From Prochlorococcus sp. AG-363-M21 (GTDB taxonomy: Bacteria > Cyanobacteriota > Cyanobacteriia > PCC-6307 > Cyanobiaceae), in the NCBI GenBank assembly GCA_003278305.1, contig QCFU01000002.1, forward strand, positions 1 through 64,000: a stretch of 64,000 bases of DNA, written 5' to 3'. Positions 30,562-40,313 of the stretch are shown here, piece by piece; positions within the stretch are counted from its first letter, which is position 1, and every line of letters starts with the position of its first letter. The position numbers and the translations under genes are program-made. A model generated the notes under the pieces. The model was given only the letters and a program-made list of their open reading frames with translations. It was not told the DNA's origin and ran no database searches.

Positions 30562-30991
30562 GCAAATTTACATAGGATCTAAATTTATTGCTATCCATAG
30601 CTTTAGCTGCTAGAGCAACAACTCTAGTATCGGAATCCCTTAAACCTCTTTTGATAATTGGCAGGACAGACGAATCACCCCATTGAGCTGCTATCTGAAC
30701 TGACTTCAACCTTTCTTCAGGTCCCAAATGAATCATTTTAAGCAACTTTCTCTTCAGGTTGATTTTATTTTGAGGATTAGTGAAGAATTCAAGATTTTCA
30801 CTCAGATTTCCCTTCAAAATAAAAGTCTGTTCATCTAATTGAAGATCGTGATTATCCAAAATAAGAGGAATTTTTGAAGAAGGAGCTGAAATCTCAGTAC
30901 CTCGATTCATGGAAATCTTTGGCTTTCGTCCTAAGCCCCAAAGAACTGCCGAAAGGCTCAAAACCAATACACCAGTGAAAAATTGATTCAT
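30554..30991 (-). CDS. Membrane-anchored HEAT-repeat-like protein
   Basis: This 145-residue protein has an N-terminal hydrophobic helix (FFTGVLVLSLSAVLWGLG), then a linker, then about two helical repeats of HEAT type (RLKSVQIAAQWGDSSVLPII and KRGLRDSDTRVVALAAKAM). HEAT repeats mediate protein contacts. The protein is small and I cannot name a partner. It is convergent with, and overlaps by 8 bases, the glycosyltransferase gene. Confidence 0.6.
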   Translation of the reverse strand: MNQFFTGVLVLSLSAVLWGLGRKPKISMNRGTEISAPSSKIPLILDNHDLQLDEQTFILKGNLSENLEFFTNPQNKINLKRKLLKMIHLGPEERLKSVQIAAQWGDSSVLPIIKRGLRDSDTRVVALAAKAMDSNKFRSYVNLLK

Positions 30992-31113
30992 TTGTTACTC
31001 AAGTGATGTGTCAAAAATCATATTGGATTGAACTTTTATGTCACCAATGGACTTTATTTGTTACGAATACAACTTCACTCTATACAGTAATTAAGGATTT
31101 ATTGGTATATCCG

Positions 31114-31230
31114 ATGTCTACCGAATTTGCGGCCACCTGGCTTCCTGCAGTATTTGTTCCTCTTATAGGACTAGTAACTCCTGCAGTATTTATTGTGCTA
31201 GTTGGGCGCTATATAACAGCAGCAGACTAG
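31114..31230 (+). CDS. psaI: Photosystem I subunit VIII
   Basis: PsaI is a one-helix protein that sits next to PsaL and stabilises the PSI trimer region. The 38 residues are [20 protein letters not shown] followed by [18 protein letters not shown], the family's usual size. The reading frame is open upstream to 31003, but the ATG at 31114 fits the family and the longer start is rejected. psaL follows after 44 bp in the same direction, a conserved PSI pairing. Confidence 0.95.
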   Translation: MSTEFAATWLPAVFVPLIGLVTPAVFIVLVGRYITAAD

Positions 31231-31274
31231 TTCTAACTGCTTTTCACCTAAGTCAACCTAGTTTTTTCTTAGAA

Positions 31275-31874
31275 ATGACTGAATTCCAAGACCCTTTTTT
31301 AAAGTCAAGTGAGCCTGTCAAATTTGACAAGAAATATGTCGACAGCACTGTTCGACCAGGTGACATAGGGATAGCTGATCAATGGGCAGTAACTCCTGTC
31401 GCTGACCCATGTGCTGGAGATTTGGCAACCCCTGTAAACAGTGGTTATTTCACAAAGGCTTTCATAAATAATCTTCCTTTCTATAGATCAGGAATTTCCC
31501 CGAATTTCCGAGGTCTTGAAGTTGGAGCGGCTTTCGGCTATTTGCTATATGGACCTTTCGCAATGACTGGGCCTTTACGTAATTCTGACTTCGCTCTAAC
31601 AGCTGGATTACTGGCTACGGTTGGTGCAGTGCATATTCTGACTGCTCTTTTTGTGCTTTATACAGCCCCTGGCAAAGCTCCCAATGTACAACCAGCAGAC
31701 GCCACAGTAGAAAACCCTCCTTCCGACTTATTCACAAGAACAGGATGGACTGATTTCACTAGTGGTTTTTGGTTAGGAGGATGTGGCGGAGCAGTATTCG
31801 CCTGGTTGCTCTGCGGAACTCTCCATTTAGACCAAATTATGCCAATTGTAAAAAACGTTTGGGCAGCAGGATAG
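31275..31874 (+). CDS. psaL: Photosystem I subunit XI
   Basis: PsaL forms the trimer interface of cyanobacterial PSI. The 199 residues have a hydrophilic N-terminus with [23 protein letters not shown]-type sequence ([18 protein letters not shown]), then membrane helices around [38 protein letters not shown] and [20 protein letters not shown]. It is co-oriented with psaI and ends before a clear terminator. Confidence 0.98.
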   Translation: MTEFQDPFLKSSEPVKFDKKYVDSTVRPGDIGIADQWAVTPVADPCAGDLATPVNSGYFTKAFINNLPFYRSGISPNFRGLEVGAAFGYLLYGPFAMTGPLRNSDFALTAGLLATVGAVHILTALFVLYTAPGKAPNVQPADATVENPPSDLFTRTGWTDFTSGFWLGGCGGAVFAWLLCGTLHLDQIMPIVKNVWAAG

Positions 31875-31895
31875 TTTCCGAAATAAAAGATCCTC

Positions 31896-31934
31896 AACCC
31901 TTGCTGACGCAATTTTGCTCGGTAAGGGTTTTTT
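31896..31934 (+). terminator. Intrinsic terminator of psaIL
   Basis: A stem of about 12 bp with two G-T pairs (AACCCTTGCTGA against TCGGTAAGGGTT), which can be lengthened by GCAA/TTGC in the loop, is followed by TTTTATTTTT. It begins 22 bases after the psaL stop codon. Confidence 0.9.
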
Positions 31935-31988
31935 ATTTTTAATCAGTAAGAAGAAATTAATTAATTTCTTTTTTGTTCACTGTTAAAG

Positions 31989-32077
31989 CGGAGAGGGAGG
32001 GATTCGAACCCTCGACAGAAGTTGCCTCCTGTAACTCCTTAGCAGGGAGCCGCTTTCAACCACTCAGCCACCTCTCC
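31989..32077 (-). tRNA. tRNA-Ser (GCT)
   Basis: On the minus strand the sequence folds as an 89-base class II tRNA: acceptor GGAGAGG/CCTCTCC with discriminator G, a D-arm, anticodon stem GCTCC/GGAGT around loop CTGCTAA (anticodon GCT, complement at 32041-32043), a long variable arm typical of serine, and T-arm GAGGG-TTCGAAT-CCCTC. No CCA is encoded. It reads AGC/AGT codons. Confidence 0.96.
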
Positions 32078-32145
32078 AAGCTTGCTAACCTTATCAAGTA
32101 GACATTTTGATTAAAAGGTCAGATTCATATTATTATTTAAACTCT

Positions 32146-33291
32146 TCATATGACCACTCTAGGAAGTCGATATTTAAAGCCACACAAAATTTCCCAGGGT
32201 ATAGATCTACTAGCCTCACTCCAGTCATAAGGAGTAATTGTTTTTTCTCCATCTGAACCAAGCAAAGTAACAATACTTCCTACTTCCACATCAAAGCTAT
32301 TGGTTATATCAATAACAAGCTGATCCATTGTAATAGAACCTACTTGTGAAAAAAATTTTCCATTAATCAACACTGAAAGTTGTCCAGAAAGTGCTCTTGG
32401 GACTCCATCGGCATACCCAATTGCAACTACTGCAAGGCGACTAGGAGCAGAAGTTATATAGTTATGCCCATAACTAACTCCAGTTCCAACAGGAACATCT
32501 CTAATAAGAGTCACTCTTGCTTTAACTGCAAGAGCAGACCTAAGCGCAAAATTCTTTTGAAATTGCATAATTGGGCTATATCCATATAAAGCCAATCCAA
32601 CACGAACCATATCGTAGTGAAGCTCTGAATCTTTCAAAGTTCCTGCTGAATTAGCAAGATGCTTACAAACACCATTTCTTCGATTGGTTATTAACTTTAA
32701 AACCCTATCGAATTTCTTTTTTTGTTCAGCAGTTACCTTTGCAGATCGTTCATTGAGTGAACAATCTGCGAGAGCAAGATGACTATAAATGCCAGCAAGA
32801 GAAAGATTGGACTGACTATCTATGTATTTAATTAGTTCTTCGGCTGCTTCCACTTCACAGCCCAATCTTGTCATTCCTGTATCTATTTTTAAATGTATTT
32901 TGACTTGTTTGTTTATCTCCTTACCAATCTTTTGACACAAAGCAGCCTGTTCATAAGTACTTAATGTTGGTATTAAATCCGAATCTATACACGCAGTTAA
33001 ATCATCGTGGTTTATCAAATTCCCTAAGACCAGAATTGGGCACTCTATTCCATCCCTTCTAAGATCTATACCTTCTTGTAATGTGGCAACTCCTAAATTC
33101 TCAGCCCCACCCTTCAAAACAGCCTTCGAAACTGTTGTTGCTCCATGTCCATATCCATCTGCTTTAACAACAGCCATAAGAGAGCAGTTTTTAGAAAGAA
33201 TACTTTTAATAAATTTTGTATTTTCTTCAATTGCATCAGGGTTGATTTCTACCCATGCTCTATGGCGAGGATTAGTCTTGGCCAATAACAT
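32146..33291 (-). CDS. alr: Alanine racemase
   Basis: This PLP enzyme makes D-alanine for peptidoglycan. Lys43 in AVVKADGYGHG binds PLP, and the second base is the Tyr in GVSYGHNYITS. HLKIDTGMTRLG and YADGVPRALSG are further family signatures. At 381 residues it is complete. It lies between tRNA-Ser and the divergent HNH gene, with no visible operon partner. Confidence 0.96.
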   Translation of the reverse strand: MLLAKTNPRHRAWVEINPDAIEENTKFIKSILSKNCSLMAVVKADGYGHGATTVSKAVLKGGAENLGVATLQEGIDLRRDGIECPILVLGNLINHDDLTACIDSDLIPTLSTYEQAALCQKIGKEINKQVKIHLKIDTGMTRLGCEVEAAEELIKYIDSQSNLSLAGIYSHLALADCSLNERSAKVTAEQKKKFDRVLKLITNRRNGVCKHLANSAGTLKDSELHYDMVRVGLALYGYSPIMQFQKNFALRSALAVKARVTLIRDVPVGTGVSYGHNYITSAPSRLAVVAIGYADGVPRALSGQLSVLINGKFFSQVGSITMDQLVIDITNSFDVEVGSIVTLLGSDGEKTITPYDWSEASRSIPWEILCGFKYRLPRVVI

Positions 33292-33359
33292 AATTGTGGT
33301 AATAAAAAATCGACTAATTTATTTATGCAACTAGCATGGCGAGAAAATAAGTAACTTGC

Positions 33360-33866
33360 ATGGGCCAAGTCTTAGTCTTAAATGCATCATATGAGCCTTT
33401 GAATATAACCTCATGGCGACGAGCAACTGTTTTGATGCTTAAAGGAAAGGCAGAAAGTCTAGAAGAAGACAGTTCTCAAAATATTAGGAAAGGCATTAAA
33501 CTGCCGACTGTTATAAGGTTGAGATATTTTATAAAAGTCCCTTATAGAGAATTAGCTCTAACTAGGAAAAATCTCCTTCAAAGAGATAATAATTGTTGTC
33601 AATATTGTGGATATAAAGGCAATAGACTATCAATTGATCACGTGATTCCTCGCAGTAGAGGAGGTTTAGATAGTTGGGAGAATGTAACCACAGCTTGCTT
33701 ATCATGCAATGTAAAAAAAGGAAACCGTACTCCTCAAGAAGCAAAAATGCCTTTAAAAAGAACGCCTTTTAAGCCTTTAAGCAATTTAAGCTTTGAAGCC
33801 AGCAGACAGATAGAGTCAGGTCTTTACAAAGAATGGACGAAATATGTTATTGGATGGACTTCATAA
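33360..33866 (+). CDS. HNH endonuclease family protein
   Basis: This 168-residue protein has a well-formed HNH domain at about 80-130: CQYCGYKGNRLSIDHVIPRS, then GGLDSWENVTTACLSCNVKK, with two CxxC zinc pairs and the His and Asn of the ββα-metal site. The N-terminus (MGQVLVLNASYEPLNITSWRRA) is typical of a family found once per genome in cyanobacteria and actinobacteria, not of mobile introns. Its substrate is unknown. No neighbouring methylase or intron supports a restriction or homing role. Confidence 0.85.
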   Translation: MGQVLVLNASYEPLNITSWRRATVLMLKGKAESLEEDSSQNIRKGIKLPTVIRLRYFIKVPYRELALTRKNLLQRDNNCCQYCGYKGNRLSIDHVIPRSRGGLDSWENVTTACLSCNVKKGNRTPQEAKMPLKRTPFKPLSNLSFEASRQIESGLYKEWTKYVIGWTS

Positions 33867-33882
33867 TCAAATAATCAAGAAT

Positions 33883-34977
33883 TTAATCTACTTGCTCACT
33901 CAGGGCTTCCATTTTCAGCCTTTGCTCCTCAGCTATACATGCCTGTATCAAATCATCTAATTGCCCTTCCAAAACGGGCTCTAAAGCAAAATTAAGTCCT
34001 AATCGATGATCAGTTGTCCGATTATCTTTGTAATTATAAGTTCGAATCTTTTCACTCCTATCTCCAGTACCAACTTGAGCCAATCTTTCTGATCTTTCTT
34101 TTGCGTTAGCTTCGGCGATTTCCATTTCTAGTAATTTTGCTCGCAGAATCTCCATAGCTCTTTCTCTATTTTGCAATTGAGAGCGCTCTTGAGTACAAAA
34201 AACTCTTATTCCAGTGGGTTTATGCAATAAATCAACTGCTGTTTCAACTTTGTTCACATTTTGACCTCCTGCCCCACCAGAACGAGCTGTACTAATTTCT
34301 AAATCGCCAGGATCAAGCTGAACTTCCACAGGGTCAGCTTCAGGCATAACTGCCACAGTCGCAGTAGATGTATGCACTCTCCCTTGCGATTCAGTGGCCG
34401 GGACTCTTTGTACTCTATGGACACCAGCTTCAAACTTCAGCTGACTAAAAACAGATGCACCCTTAACAGAAATAATTAATTCTCGAAACCCTCCTAAATC
34501 TGCCTCTGTTGCACTCATAGGCTGCACTGACCATCCCACCTTTTGGCCATATCTTTCATACATTCTCGCTAAATCTCCTGCCCAAATACAAGCTTCGTCT
34601 CCACCAGCCCCAGCTCGAATCTCAAGCATAACGCTCCTTTCATCTCGGGGATCTTTAGGCAAAAGAGCAACTGTCAATCTATTAACTAAATCTGCCTTCT
34701 TCTGGTCAAGAGCTTTAAGCTCTTCCTGAGCTAAATCCTCCAAGTCTTTATCAGATTTACTTTCTTTTAAAAGATCTTTAGCCAACCCCCACTCTCTTTC
34801 TATTTCTAAAAGCTCTTCATAATCTAATACTAAAGGTTCCAAACGTGCCCTTTCCCTAGCTATAGATTCTAATTGCTTAGGATCAGAAGCAACATCAGGA
34901 TCAGCTAATTGCAATTCTAAGTTTTTAAAGCTTGATTTAGCTGTCTCTAGCCTCGACTTCAATGTGGAAATATCCAT
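33883..34977 (-). CDS. prfA: Peptide chain release factor 1
   Basis: RF1 ends translation at UAA and UAG. The 364 residues hold the anticodon-like PAT motif in [14 protein letters not shown] and the catalytic GGQ in [16 protein letters not shown]. The [21 protein letters not shown] segment is typical of the family. It is the last gene of the long ribosomal cluster, 16 bp after rpmE. It converges on the HNH gene across 16 bp with no terminator visible. Confidence 0.98.
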   Translation of the reverse strand: MDISTLKSRLETAKSSFKNLELQLADPDVASDPKQLESIARERARLEPLVLDYEELLEIEREWGLAKDLLKESKSDKDLEDLAQEELKALDQKKADLVNRLTVALLPKDPRDERSVMLEIRAGAGGDEACIWAGDLARMYERYGQKVGWSVQPMSATEADLGGFRELIISVKGASVFSQLKFEAGVHRVQRVPATESQGRVHTSTATVAVMPEADPVEVQLDPGDLEISTARSGGAGGQNVNKVETAVDLLHKPTGIRVFCTQERSQLQNRERAMEILRAKLLEMEIAEANAKERSERLAQVGTGDRSEKIRTYNYKDNRTTDHRLGLNFALEPVLEGQLDDLIQACIAEEQRLKMEALSEQVD

Positions 34978-34993
34978 TCAAGATCGAGTAATT

Positions 34994-35278
34994 TCAAGAA
35001 TTGGCTTCTGATTGAGTTGATTCTTTATCTTTGCCAGAGGCTTTCTTCTGATCGCTAGATTCATTACCAGTACTAGCCATACCATACTTTCTCATGAAAC
35101 GATCTACTCTTCCTTCTGTGTCTAAAATCTTTTGAGTGCCTGTAAAGAATGGATGGTTACCACTCCAAACATCAACATGGATTTCCGGTTGGGTAGCACC
35201 TGTGGTCATAACAACTTCACCATTGCAAATAACTTTTGCATCTGGGTACCACTTGGGATGAATATCTGCTTTTGGCAT
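34994..35278 (-). CDS. rpmE: 50S ribosomal protein L31 (zinc-independent type)
   Basis: L31 bridges the 50S central protuberance and the 30S head. The 94 residues include PKWYPDAKVICNGEVVMTTG and WSGNHPFFTGTQKILDTEGRV. Only one Cys is present, so the CxxC zinc pairs of the C+ type are missing; this is the C- form. A charged C-terminal tail (about 20 residues, DQKKASGKDKESTQSE) extends beyond the core. Confidence 0.96.
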   Translation of the reverse strand: MPKADIHPKWYPDAKVICNGEVVMTTGATQPEIHVDVWSGNHPFFTGTQKILDTEGRVDRFMRKYGMASTGNESSDQKKASGKDKESTQSEANS

Positions 35279-35322
35279 TTCTAATAATGTGAGTAATGAA
35301 AAATTTAATAAAGAAGTTAATT

Positions 35323-35733
35323 CTATCGTTTAGAGAATTGCGGAGCTTTTCTAGCCTTCTTCAATCCATATTTTCGCCTTTCCTTGGCTCTAGGATCACG
35401 GCTTAAATGACCCTCTGTTTTTAAAGGCTTTCTATTGTCAAGCGAAAGCTCGCATAAAGCCCTTGCAACTCCTTGTTTAATGGCATCAGCCTGTCCAGTA
35501 AGTCCACCTCCATAAACATTAACTAAAACATCATATGCTTCTGCTAAGCCAAGCGTATGAAGAGGTGCCTTGACCGCAGCCAAATAAGAAGGATTAAAAT
35601 TCAAATAATGATCACCAGGTCTTCCGTTAATTGTGATCTTTCCTGTGCCAGGAACTAAGCGAACTCTAGCTACAGAGGTTTTCCTTCTGCCTGTGCCCCA
35701 ATAAACAACACTGTTTTTCGTAGAAGTAGTCAT
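35323..35733 (-). CDS. rpsI: 30S ribosomal protein S9
   Basis: S9 reaches the P-site tRNA with its C-terminal tail. The 136 residues include [20 protein letters not shown], the [19 protein letters not shown] loop, and the tail [11 protein letters not shown] ending in the conserved Lys-Arg. It follows rplM with adjoining stop and start, the usual L13-S9 pair. Confidence 0.98.
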   Translation of the reverse strand: MTTSTKNSVVYWGTGRRKTSVARVRLVPGTGKITINGRPGDHYLNFNPSYLAAVKAPLHTLGLAEAYDVLVNVYGGGLTGQADAIKQGVARALCELSLDNRKPLKTEGHLSRDPRAKERRKYGLKKARKAPQFSKR

Positions 35734-36180
35734 TTAATTGGATGCAGTGGAAAGAATAAATTCCTTAGGCTGTTGAGCAGCATGAGGATGATTTGAACCT
35801 CTATAGACTTTTAGTTTTCTAAACATTTGTCTTCCTAAAGAATTATGAGGAAGCATTCCTTTAATAGCTGTTTCAACAATTCTTTCTGGAATTCGATCTT
35901 GCAAAGCATTAAATGTCTCTGTCTTCATCCCTCCAGGACGTCCTGAGTGGCGACGATAAAGTTTTTGGTCACTTTTATTGCCTGAAACCCTAATTTTCTC
36001 TGCATTCACAATGACAACAAAGTCACCAGTATCTAAATGGGGGGTATAGCAGGGCTTGTTTTTGCCTCGAAGCATAGAAGCAACTTCACTGGCGAGCCTA
36101 CCTAGAGTTTGATTCTCTGCATCTACCAAATACCATTGGCGGTGGATTGAATCTTTGGAGGGAGTAAGAGTCTTGTTCAT
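35734..36180 (-). CDS. rplM: 50S ribosomal protein L13
   Basis: L13 is an early 50S assembly protein. I use the ATG at 36180 ([20 protein letters not shown]), giving 148 residues; an ATG at 36198 would add MRHFAE only. Conserved segments are [36 protein letters not shown] and [20 protein letters not shown]. The start is directly preceded by a stem-loop (36183-36195). A 180-bp gap after truA suggests it also has its own promoter. Confidence 0.97.
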   Translation of the reverse strand: MNKTLTPSKDSIHRQWYLVDAENQTLGRLASEVASMLRGKNKPCYTPHLDTGDFVVIVNAEKIRVSGNKSDQKLYRRHSGRPGGMKTETFNALQDRIPERIVETAIKGMLPHNSLGRQMFRKLKVYRGSNHPHAAQQPKEFILSTASN

Positions 36181-36182
36181 CT

Positions 36183-36195
36183 CGGCAAAATGCCG
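36183..36195 (-). promoter_or_regulatory. Stem-loop directly before rplM start
   Basis: CGGCA-TTT-TGCCG ends two bases before the rplM ATG, where a ribosome-binding site should be. No other Shine-Dalgarno sequence is visible. A hairpin here could limit translation or serve as the L13 autoregulatory site known in principle from other bacteria; that is inference. Confidence 0.35.
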
Positions 36196-36379
36196 CATTA
36201 GTAATTTATCTGCCTAGCAAAGCAGAGAGGACATTGAGCAAGGGATATGGTTTTCAAAAAACCTTTCTGGCTCAAAAAGGTATTTTACACTTTTATCTAC
36301 TCTTTAATTGATTAAAAAATAAATCTCTTTCAATACAGTGATTTTAAAAATCATAAAAAAGTTAATTCAAGCGACCTAA

Positions 36380-37246
36380 TTAAGGGTCAGGAGGGGAATT
36401 TGAGTCTTTTAAAATAAAAGAAGGGAATCCGTCTAAAAGATTATGATCTGAAAAAATTTGCTCTTGATAACCTGCTTCTATTAAACAAAGTCCCTTGGCC
36501 GGAGCAGAATCTTTAATTTCATGCCTTAATTTCTCTTGCCATCTTTCCTCAAATTTCTCAATAGTCAGTTTGTGCTCGCCAATGGCTATCAACTGGCCAA
36601 CAAGCAACCTAACCATGCCATACAAAAAACCAGTTGCTTGAATTTCTATGGTGACAATATCTCCTTCACGAAAAACGTGGACATATTGAATAGTGGTAAT
36701 TGCATTCTTTCTTCCACTCCCAAGCTTCTGAAAGGCAGTGAAATCATGACATCCCATCAATCCTTGCACTGCAAGATTCATTAATTTTTCATCTAAACGA
36801 AATTGATATTTATGCAAACACCATTTTGATAAAAACAAGTTCTGTCTTCTAGCGTTATATATCGTATATCTATATTTACGGTAAGTTGCAGAGTGACAAG
36901 CATGCCAAGAAGAAGGGCGTACAACAGAATCTCTTATTCTGATAGAGTCTGGCAATCTTCCATTTAAGGCAAAAGTCCATCTTTCACCTGGAATAAATCC
37001 AGAATAATCAAAATGAACAACTTGCCCTGATGCGTGAACACCAGCATCAGTTCTCCCAGCAGCAACAACCTTGCTTTGATTATCTCTATCTAAAGAAGCT
37101 ATTGCATCTTCCAAAACACCTTGAACACTAATACCTATTTTCTGCCTCTGCCAGCCACAAAAATCAGTTCCATCATATTGAACTAATAAAGCAATCCTTT
37201 TTGAATGAAGATTACTAATAGATAAAGTGGAATTTTTACCTTCCAT
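36380..37246 (-). CDS. truA: tRNA pseudouridine(38-40) synthase TruA
   Basis: TruA makes pseudouridines in the anticodon arm. The catalytic Asp is in [36 protein letters not shown] and [17 protein letters not shown] are further signatures. At 288 residues it is full length. It lies between rplQ and rplM, a cyanobacterial arrangement of the alpha operon. Confidence 0.97.
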   Translation of the reverse strand: MEGKNSTLSISNLHSKRIALLVQYDGTDFCGWQRQKIGISVQGVLEDAIASLDRDNQSKVVAAGRTDAGVHASGQVVHFDYSGFIPGERWTFALNGRLPDSIRIRDSVVRPSSWHACHSATYRKYRYTIYNARRQNLFLSKWCLHKYQFRLDEKLMNLAVQGLMGCHDFTAFQKLGSGRKNAITTIQYVHVFREGDIVTIEIQATGFLYGMVRLLVGQLIAIGEHKLTIEKFEERWQEKLRHEIKDSAPAKGLCLIEAGYQEQIFSDHNLLDGFPSFILKDSNSPPDP

Positions 37247-37285
37247 TATCTACAAATAAGATTTATAGAATAATTAATCGATTAG

Positions 37286-37636
37286 TTAAACAAGTTCAAT
37301 AATTGCCATTTCTGCATTATCTCCCTTTCTTGGAACAGTCCTAACAATTCTTGTATATCCACCATTACGATCCCCATACCTTTCTTGAGCTTTATCAAAC
37401 AGAGCATGAACAAGCTTCTTATCGTATATATACCCAATTGCTCTTCTCCTAGAATTTAAGCTTCCTTCTTTTGCAAGAGTAATCATTCTTTCGGCTTCAT
37501 CGCGAAGTGCTTTTGCTCGTGCTTTGGTTGTTGTAACTCTTCCTTCTTTAATTAATTGAGTAGTCAGGCCACGTAATAAGGCTTTTCTTTGGTCAGCAGG
37601 TCGACCAAGTTTAGGAACTCGAAGTTGATGTCTCAT
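37286..37636 (-). CDS. rplQ: 50S ribosomal protein L17
   Basis: L17 lies near the peptide exit. The frame opens further upstream, but the ATG at 37636 ([20 protein letters not shown]) gives 116 residues, the family's length, and avoids overlap with rpo[22 protein letters not shown] and the C-terminal [20 protein letters not shown] confirm it. It is 34 bp after rpoA. Confidence 0.97.
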   Translation of the reverse strand: MRHQLRVPKLGRPADQRKALLRGLTTQLIKEGRVTTTKARAKALRDEAERMITLAKEGSLNSRRRAIGYIYDKKLVHALFDKAQERYGDRNGGYTRIVRTVPRKGDNAEMAIIELV

Positions 37637-37670
37637 GTGTGCAAGAAATTTATTTTTAGTAAATGTGGCT

Positions 37671-38609
37671 TTAACCTGAGGTTCTACTCTGAGGAATTGA
37701 AATACCAATTCTCTCAAGAGCTTCTATGACTTCATCAGCTGATTTAGAACCAAAGTTCTTAATCTCTAATAAATCCTCATAACTAAATCCCATGAGATCA
37801 GATACTGAATTTACTTGAGCTCGTTTTAAACAGTTATAAGCTCTAACAGATAAATTTAATTCTTCTAATGGAATTTGAGCTTCAGCAGATGGTTCAGGCT
37901 CTTGTGGAATTTCTTCCACCATTGTAACTGTAGCCAAAGGTTGAAAAAGCTCTATTAGTTGATTCGCTGCTTCTGCAAGAGCATCATCAGGAGACATTGA
38001 ACCATCTGTAACTATTTCCATTCGCAATCTTTCTCTAGTGGAGCCACCTTCAGCTACTGCCGTCTCATCAATAGTGAAATTTACCTTTTTAATAGGCATA
38101 AAAACTGCATCAATCTGAAGTAAATCAATTGCAGTAGTTTCTTCGTTATGCCTATCAACAGGTCTATAGCCCACTCCTCTTTCAACATGGAGTTCAAGTT
38201 CCAAGCTATGACCGGCTTGAACAGTCGCTATTGGACGCTCTCCATCTACTATTTGAACTTGAGAAGAAAATTGAAGGTCTTTGGCTTTAACTTTGGCAGG
38301 TCCATTAGCCACAAGTCGACCAATTTCCAACTCAGTACTTCTACTATTAACTGAAAGCTCTTTACAGTTAAGAAGAATATCTAAAACATCTTCCCGTACT
38401 CCTGGAATAGTTGCATATTCATGGTTGATCCCTGATATACGAACTGCTGTCACAGCACTTCCTTCCAAGCCACCCATTAGTACTCTTCGTAAAGAATTTC
38501 CCAAAGTTGTAGCTTGACCTCTTTCAAGAGGGCCAATAAGGAATAAACCTGTTTGAGATCGGTCGTCAGCAACTTGATGCTCGAGCCGATCAATCTGGTA
38601 TTGCAACAC
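37671..38609 (-). CDS. rpoA: RNA polymerase alpha subunit
   Basis: Alpha dimerises to start RNA polymerase assembly; its C-terminal domain contacts promoters and activators. The 312 residues begin at a GTG (38609) and include [20 protein letters not shown] in the N-terminal domain, an acidic linker around 230-245, and the C-terminal domain [20 protein letters not shown] with [15 protein letters not shown]. It sits between rpsK and rplQ in the alpha operon. Confidence 0.98.
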   Translation of the reverse strand: MLQYQIDRLEHQVADDRSQTGLFLIGPLERGQATTLGNSLRRVLMGGLEGSAVTAVRISGINHEYATIPGVREDVLDILLNCKELSVNSRSTELEIGRLVANGPAKVKAKDLQFSSQVQIVDGERPIATVQAGHSLELELHVERGVGYRPVDRHNEETTAIDLLQIDAVFMPIKKVNFTIDETAVAEGGSTRERLRMEIVTDGSMSPDDALAEAANQLIELFQPLATVTMVEEIPQEPEPSAEAQIPLEELNLSVRAYNCLKRAQVNSVSDLMGFSYEDLLEIKNFGSKSADEVIEALERIGISIPQSRTSG

Positions 38610-38653
38610 GGGCTAAATCGATGAAGGAGTTAAAGTTTCAAAAAGTGAGAGGT

Positions 38654-39046
38654 TTAAACGCGTCTGCGTTTAGACCTTCTACACCCATTGTGGGGTAAAG
38701 GAGTTACGTCTCTAATTAAAGTAATCTCTAGACCAGCTACTTGCAACGCACGAATAGCTGTCTCTCGGCCAGAACCTGGACCTCGAACAAGTACTTCAAT
38801 TTGTCTCATGCCTTGCTCTAAAGCACGTCTTGCTGCGGCTTCAGCTGCTGTTTGAGCAGCAAAAGGAGTACCCTTTCTAGCACCCTTGAAACCACTCGCA
38901 CCTGCAGAAGACCAAGAGATCACTTCACCATTGGTATCAGTAATTGAAACAATCGTATTATTAAAGGTACTTTGAATATGCACAACACCATTGGGGACGT
39001 TGCGCTTAGATTTCTTAGAACCAGTTTTCTTAGCGGCTGTGGCCAT
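38654..39046 (-). CDS. rpsK: 30S ribosomal protein S11
   Basis: S11 forms part of the 30S platform near the E site. The 130 residues include [40 protein letters not shown] and the conserved C-terminus [18 protein letters not shown]. The short N-terminal stretch is Lys-rich. It lies 62 bp after rpsM in the alpha operon. Confidence 0.98.
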   Translation of the reverse strand: MATAAKKTGSKKSKRNVPNGVVHIQSTFNNTIVSITDTNGEVISWSSAGASGFKGARKGTPFAAQTAAEAAARRALEQGMRQIEVLVRGPGSGRETAIRALQVAGLEITLIRDVTPLPHNGCRRSKRRRV

Positions 39047-39108
39047 TTGATTGGGCCTAATTGTGTGAATAAAAAGTGAGATCTATAAAAGAAATAAGGT
39101 CGAGAAAC

Positions 39109-39474
39109 CTATTTCTTCCGACCTGCAACGGTTTTACGAGAACCTCTACGAGTTCTTGCATTTGTCCTAGTACGTTGCCCTCTAACTGGAAGGCTCATCC
39201 TATGACGACGACCACGAAGACATCCTATGTCCTGCAATCGTTTTAAGGCCATCCCCTCTTGGCGACGCAAATCGCCTTCAAGAGTAAATGATTCAGTTGC
39301 AGCTCTAAGCTTTTGGACATCAGCATCTTCTAAATCCTTAACTCTAATGTCAGGATTTACCCCGCTCGTTGCGAGAATGGTTTTAGCTCTAGTCAAGCCA
39401 ATTCCATAGATGTATGTGAGAGCAATCTCAACCCGCTTTTCGCGAGGTATGTCGATGCCAGCTATCCTTGCCAC
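39109..39474 (-). CDS. rpsM: 30S ribosomal protein S13
   Basis: S13 is a head protein that contacts P-site tRNA and bridges to the 50S. The 121 residues begin [20 protein letters not shown], contain [20 protein letters not shown] and end with the basic tail [11 protein letters not shown]. It follows rpmJ by 90 bp in the alpha operon. Confidence 0.98.
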   Translation of the reverse strand: MARIAGIDIPREKRVEIALTYIYGIGLTRAKTILATSGVNPDIRVKDLEDADVQKLRAATESFTLEGDLRRQEGMALKRLQDIGCLRGRRHRMSLPVRGQRTRTNARTRRGSRKTVAGRKK

Positions 39475-39564
39475 TTAGATTGAAATCAAAGGAACTTAAA
39501 TTAAGAAATCAGTTTTTTGCAAGAGTTACCTCCTAAAACCATTTCTTGAAAAATGCCAAAGTTT

Positions 39565-39681
39565 TTATCCTTGGCGCTGTTTGTGCTTTTGGGTTGCAGT
39601 ACAAATGACCATAACCTTACCGTGGCGACGAATCACCCGGCATTTGTCACACATTTTTTTGACTGAGGCTCGCACCTTCAT
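39565..39681 (-). CDS. rpmJ: 50S ribosomal protein L36 (zinc-binding type)
   Basis: Translating this short minus-strand frame gives 38 residues: [20 protein letters not shown] followed by [18 protein letters not shown]. Cys11, Cys14, Cys27 and His33 form the zinc site of the C+ form. The gene lies between adk and rpsM. There is no room for infA here, unlike the Synechocystis gene order. Confidence 0.97.
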   Translation of the reverse strand: MKVRASVKKMCDKCRVIRRHGKVMVICTATQKHKQRQG

Positions 39682-39727
39682 ATGGTGTGGCTCCCCACTT
39701 TTGCAAACTCTAATATTACTACATCGT

Positions 39728-40279
39728 TCAATTTAAAACTTCTCGTATGCGAAGAGCCACATCTATAACCTGACCTTCTCCATCAATCGCATTCAAAATC
39801 CCTGCATCAGAATAGAAATCTATTAAAGGTGCAGTTTTTTCTTTATAGACAATCAGACGCTTTCTAATTGCTTCTTCATTATCATCTGGTCGCCCACGAG
39901 ATAAAAGTCTTTGAATCAAGATTTCATCACTTATTTCTATTAAAATAACAGCTTGAATTTTTTGAGAAAGTTCATCTAAGAGTTTTTGCAATGACTTAGC
40001 TTGAACTAAGTTCCTAGGAAAGCCATCTAACAACCATCCTTCTCTTTCTCCATTAACTAAACGATTTTGAACAATAGATAAAACAATATCATCACTAACC
40101 AATTCACCCTTATTCATTATCAATGAAACTTCTTGACCTAGAGAGGTTTTTGCTTCTACTTCTGCTCTCAATAATTCACCAGTAGATAAATGCATTAAAT
40201 CCAAGTCATTACATATCTGAGAAGCTTGAGTTCCTTTGCCTGCTCCAGGAGGGCCTAGAAAAAGAAGACGATTTTTCAT
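39728..40279 (-). CDS. adk: Adenylate kinase
   Basis: Adk interconverts AMP, ADP and ATP. The P-loop is [27 protein letters not shown] and [16 protein letters not shown] complete the nucleotide sites, and [19 protein letters not shown] forms the LID. The 183 residues and the short LID without Cys show the small, zinc-free type. It is embedded between secY and rpmJ, the standard spc-alpha junction. Confidence 0.97.
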   Translation of the reverse strand: MKNRLLFLGPPGAGKGTQASQICNDLDLMHLSTGELLRAEVEAKTSLGQEVSLIMNKGELVSDDIVLSIVQNRLVNGEREGWLLDGFPRNLVQAKSLQKLLDELSQKIQAVILIEISDEILIQRLLSRGRPDDNEEAIRKRLIVYKEKTAPLIDFYSDAGILNAIDGEGQVIDVALRIREVLN

Positions 40280-40313
40280 TTTAATTACAGCTCAATATCA
40301 TATTGCAAATAGT

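Noticed and set aside
31003-31113. 75-residue version of PsaI
   Set aside because: Open frame only; the family is 38 residues and starts at 31114.
33360-33866. HNH gene as a homing endonuclease or restriction enzyme
   Set aside because: No intron, intein or methylase nearby and the protein type is a single-copy housekeeping family in cyanobacteria.
37637-37717. 27-residue N-terminal extension of L17
   Set aside because: It would overlap rpoA and has no L17 similarity.
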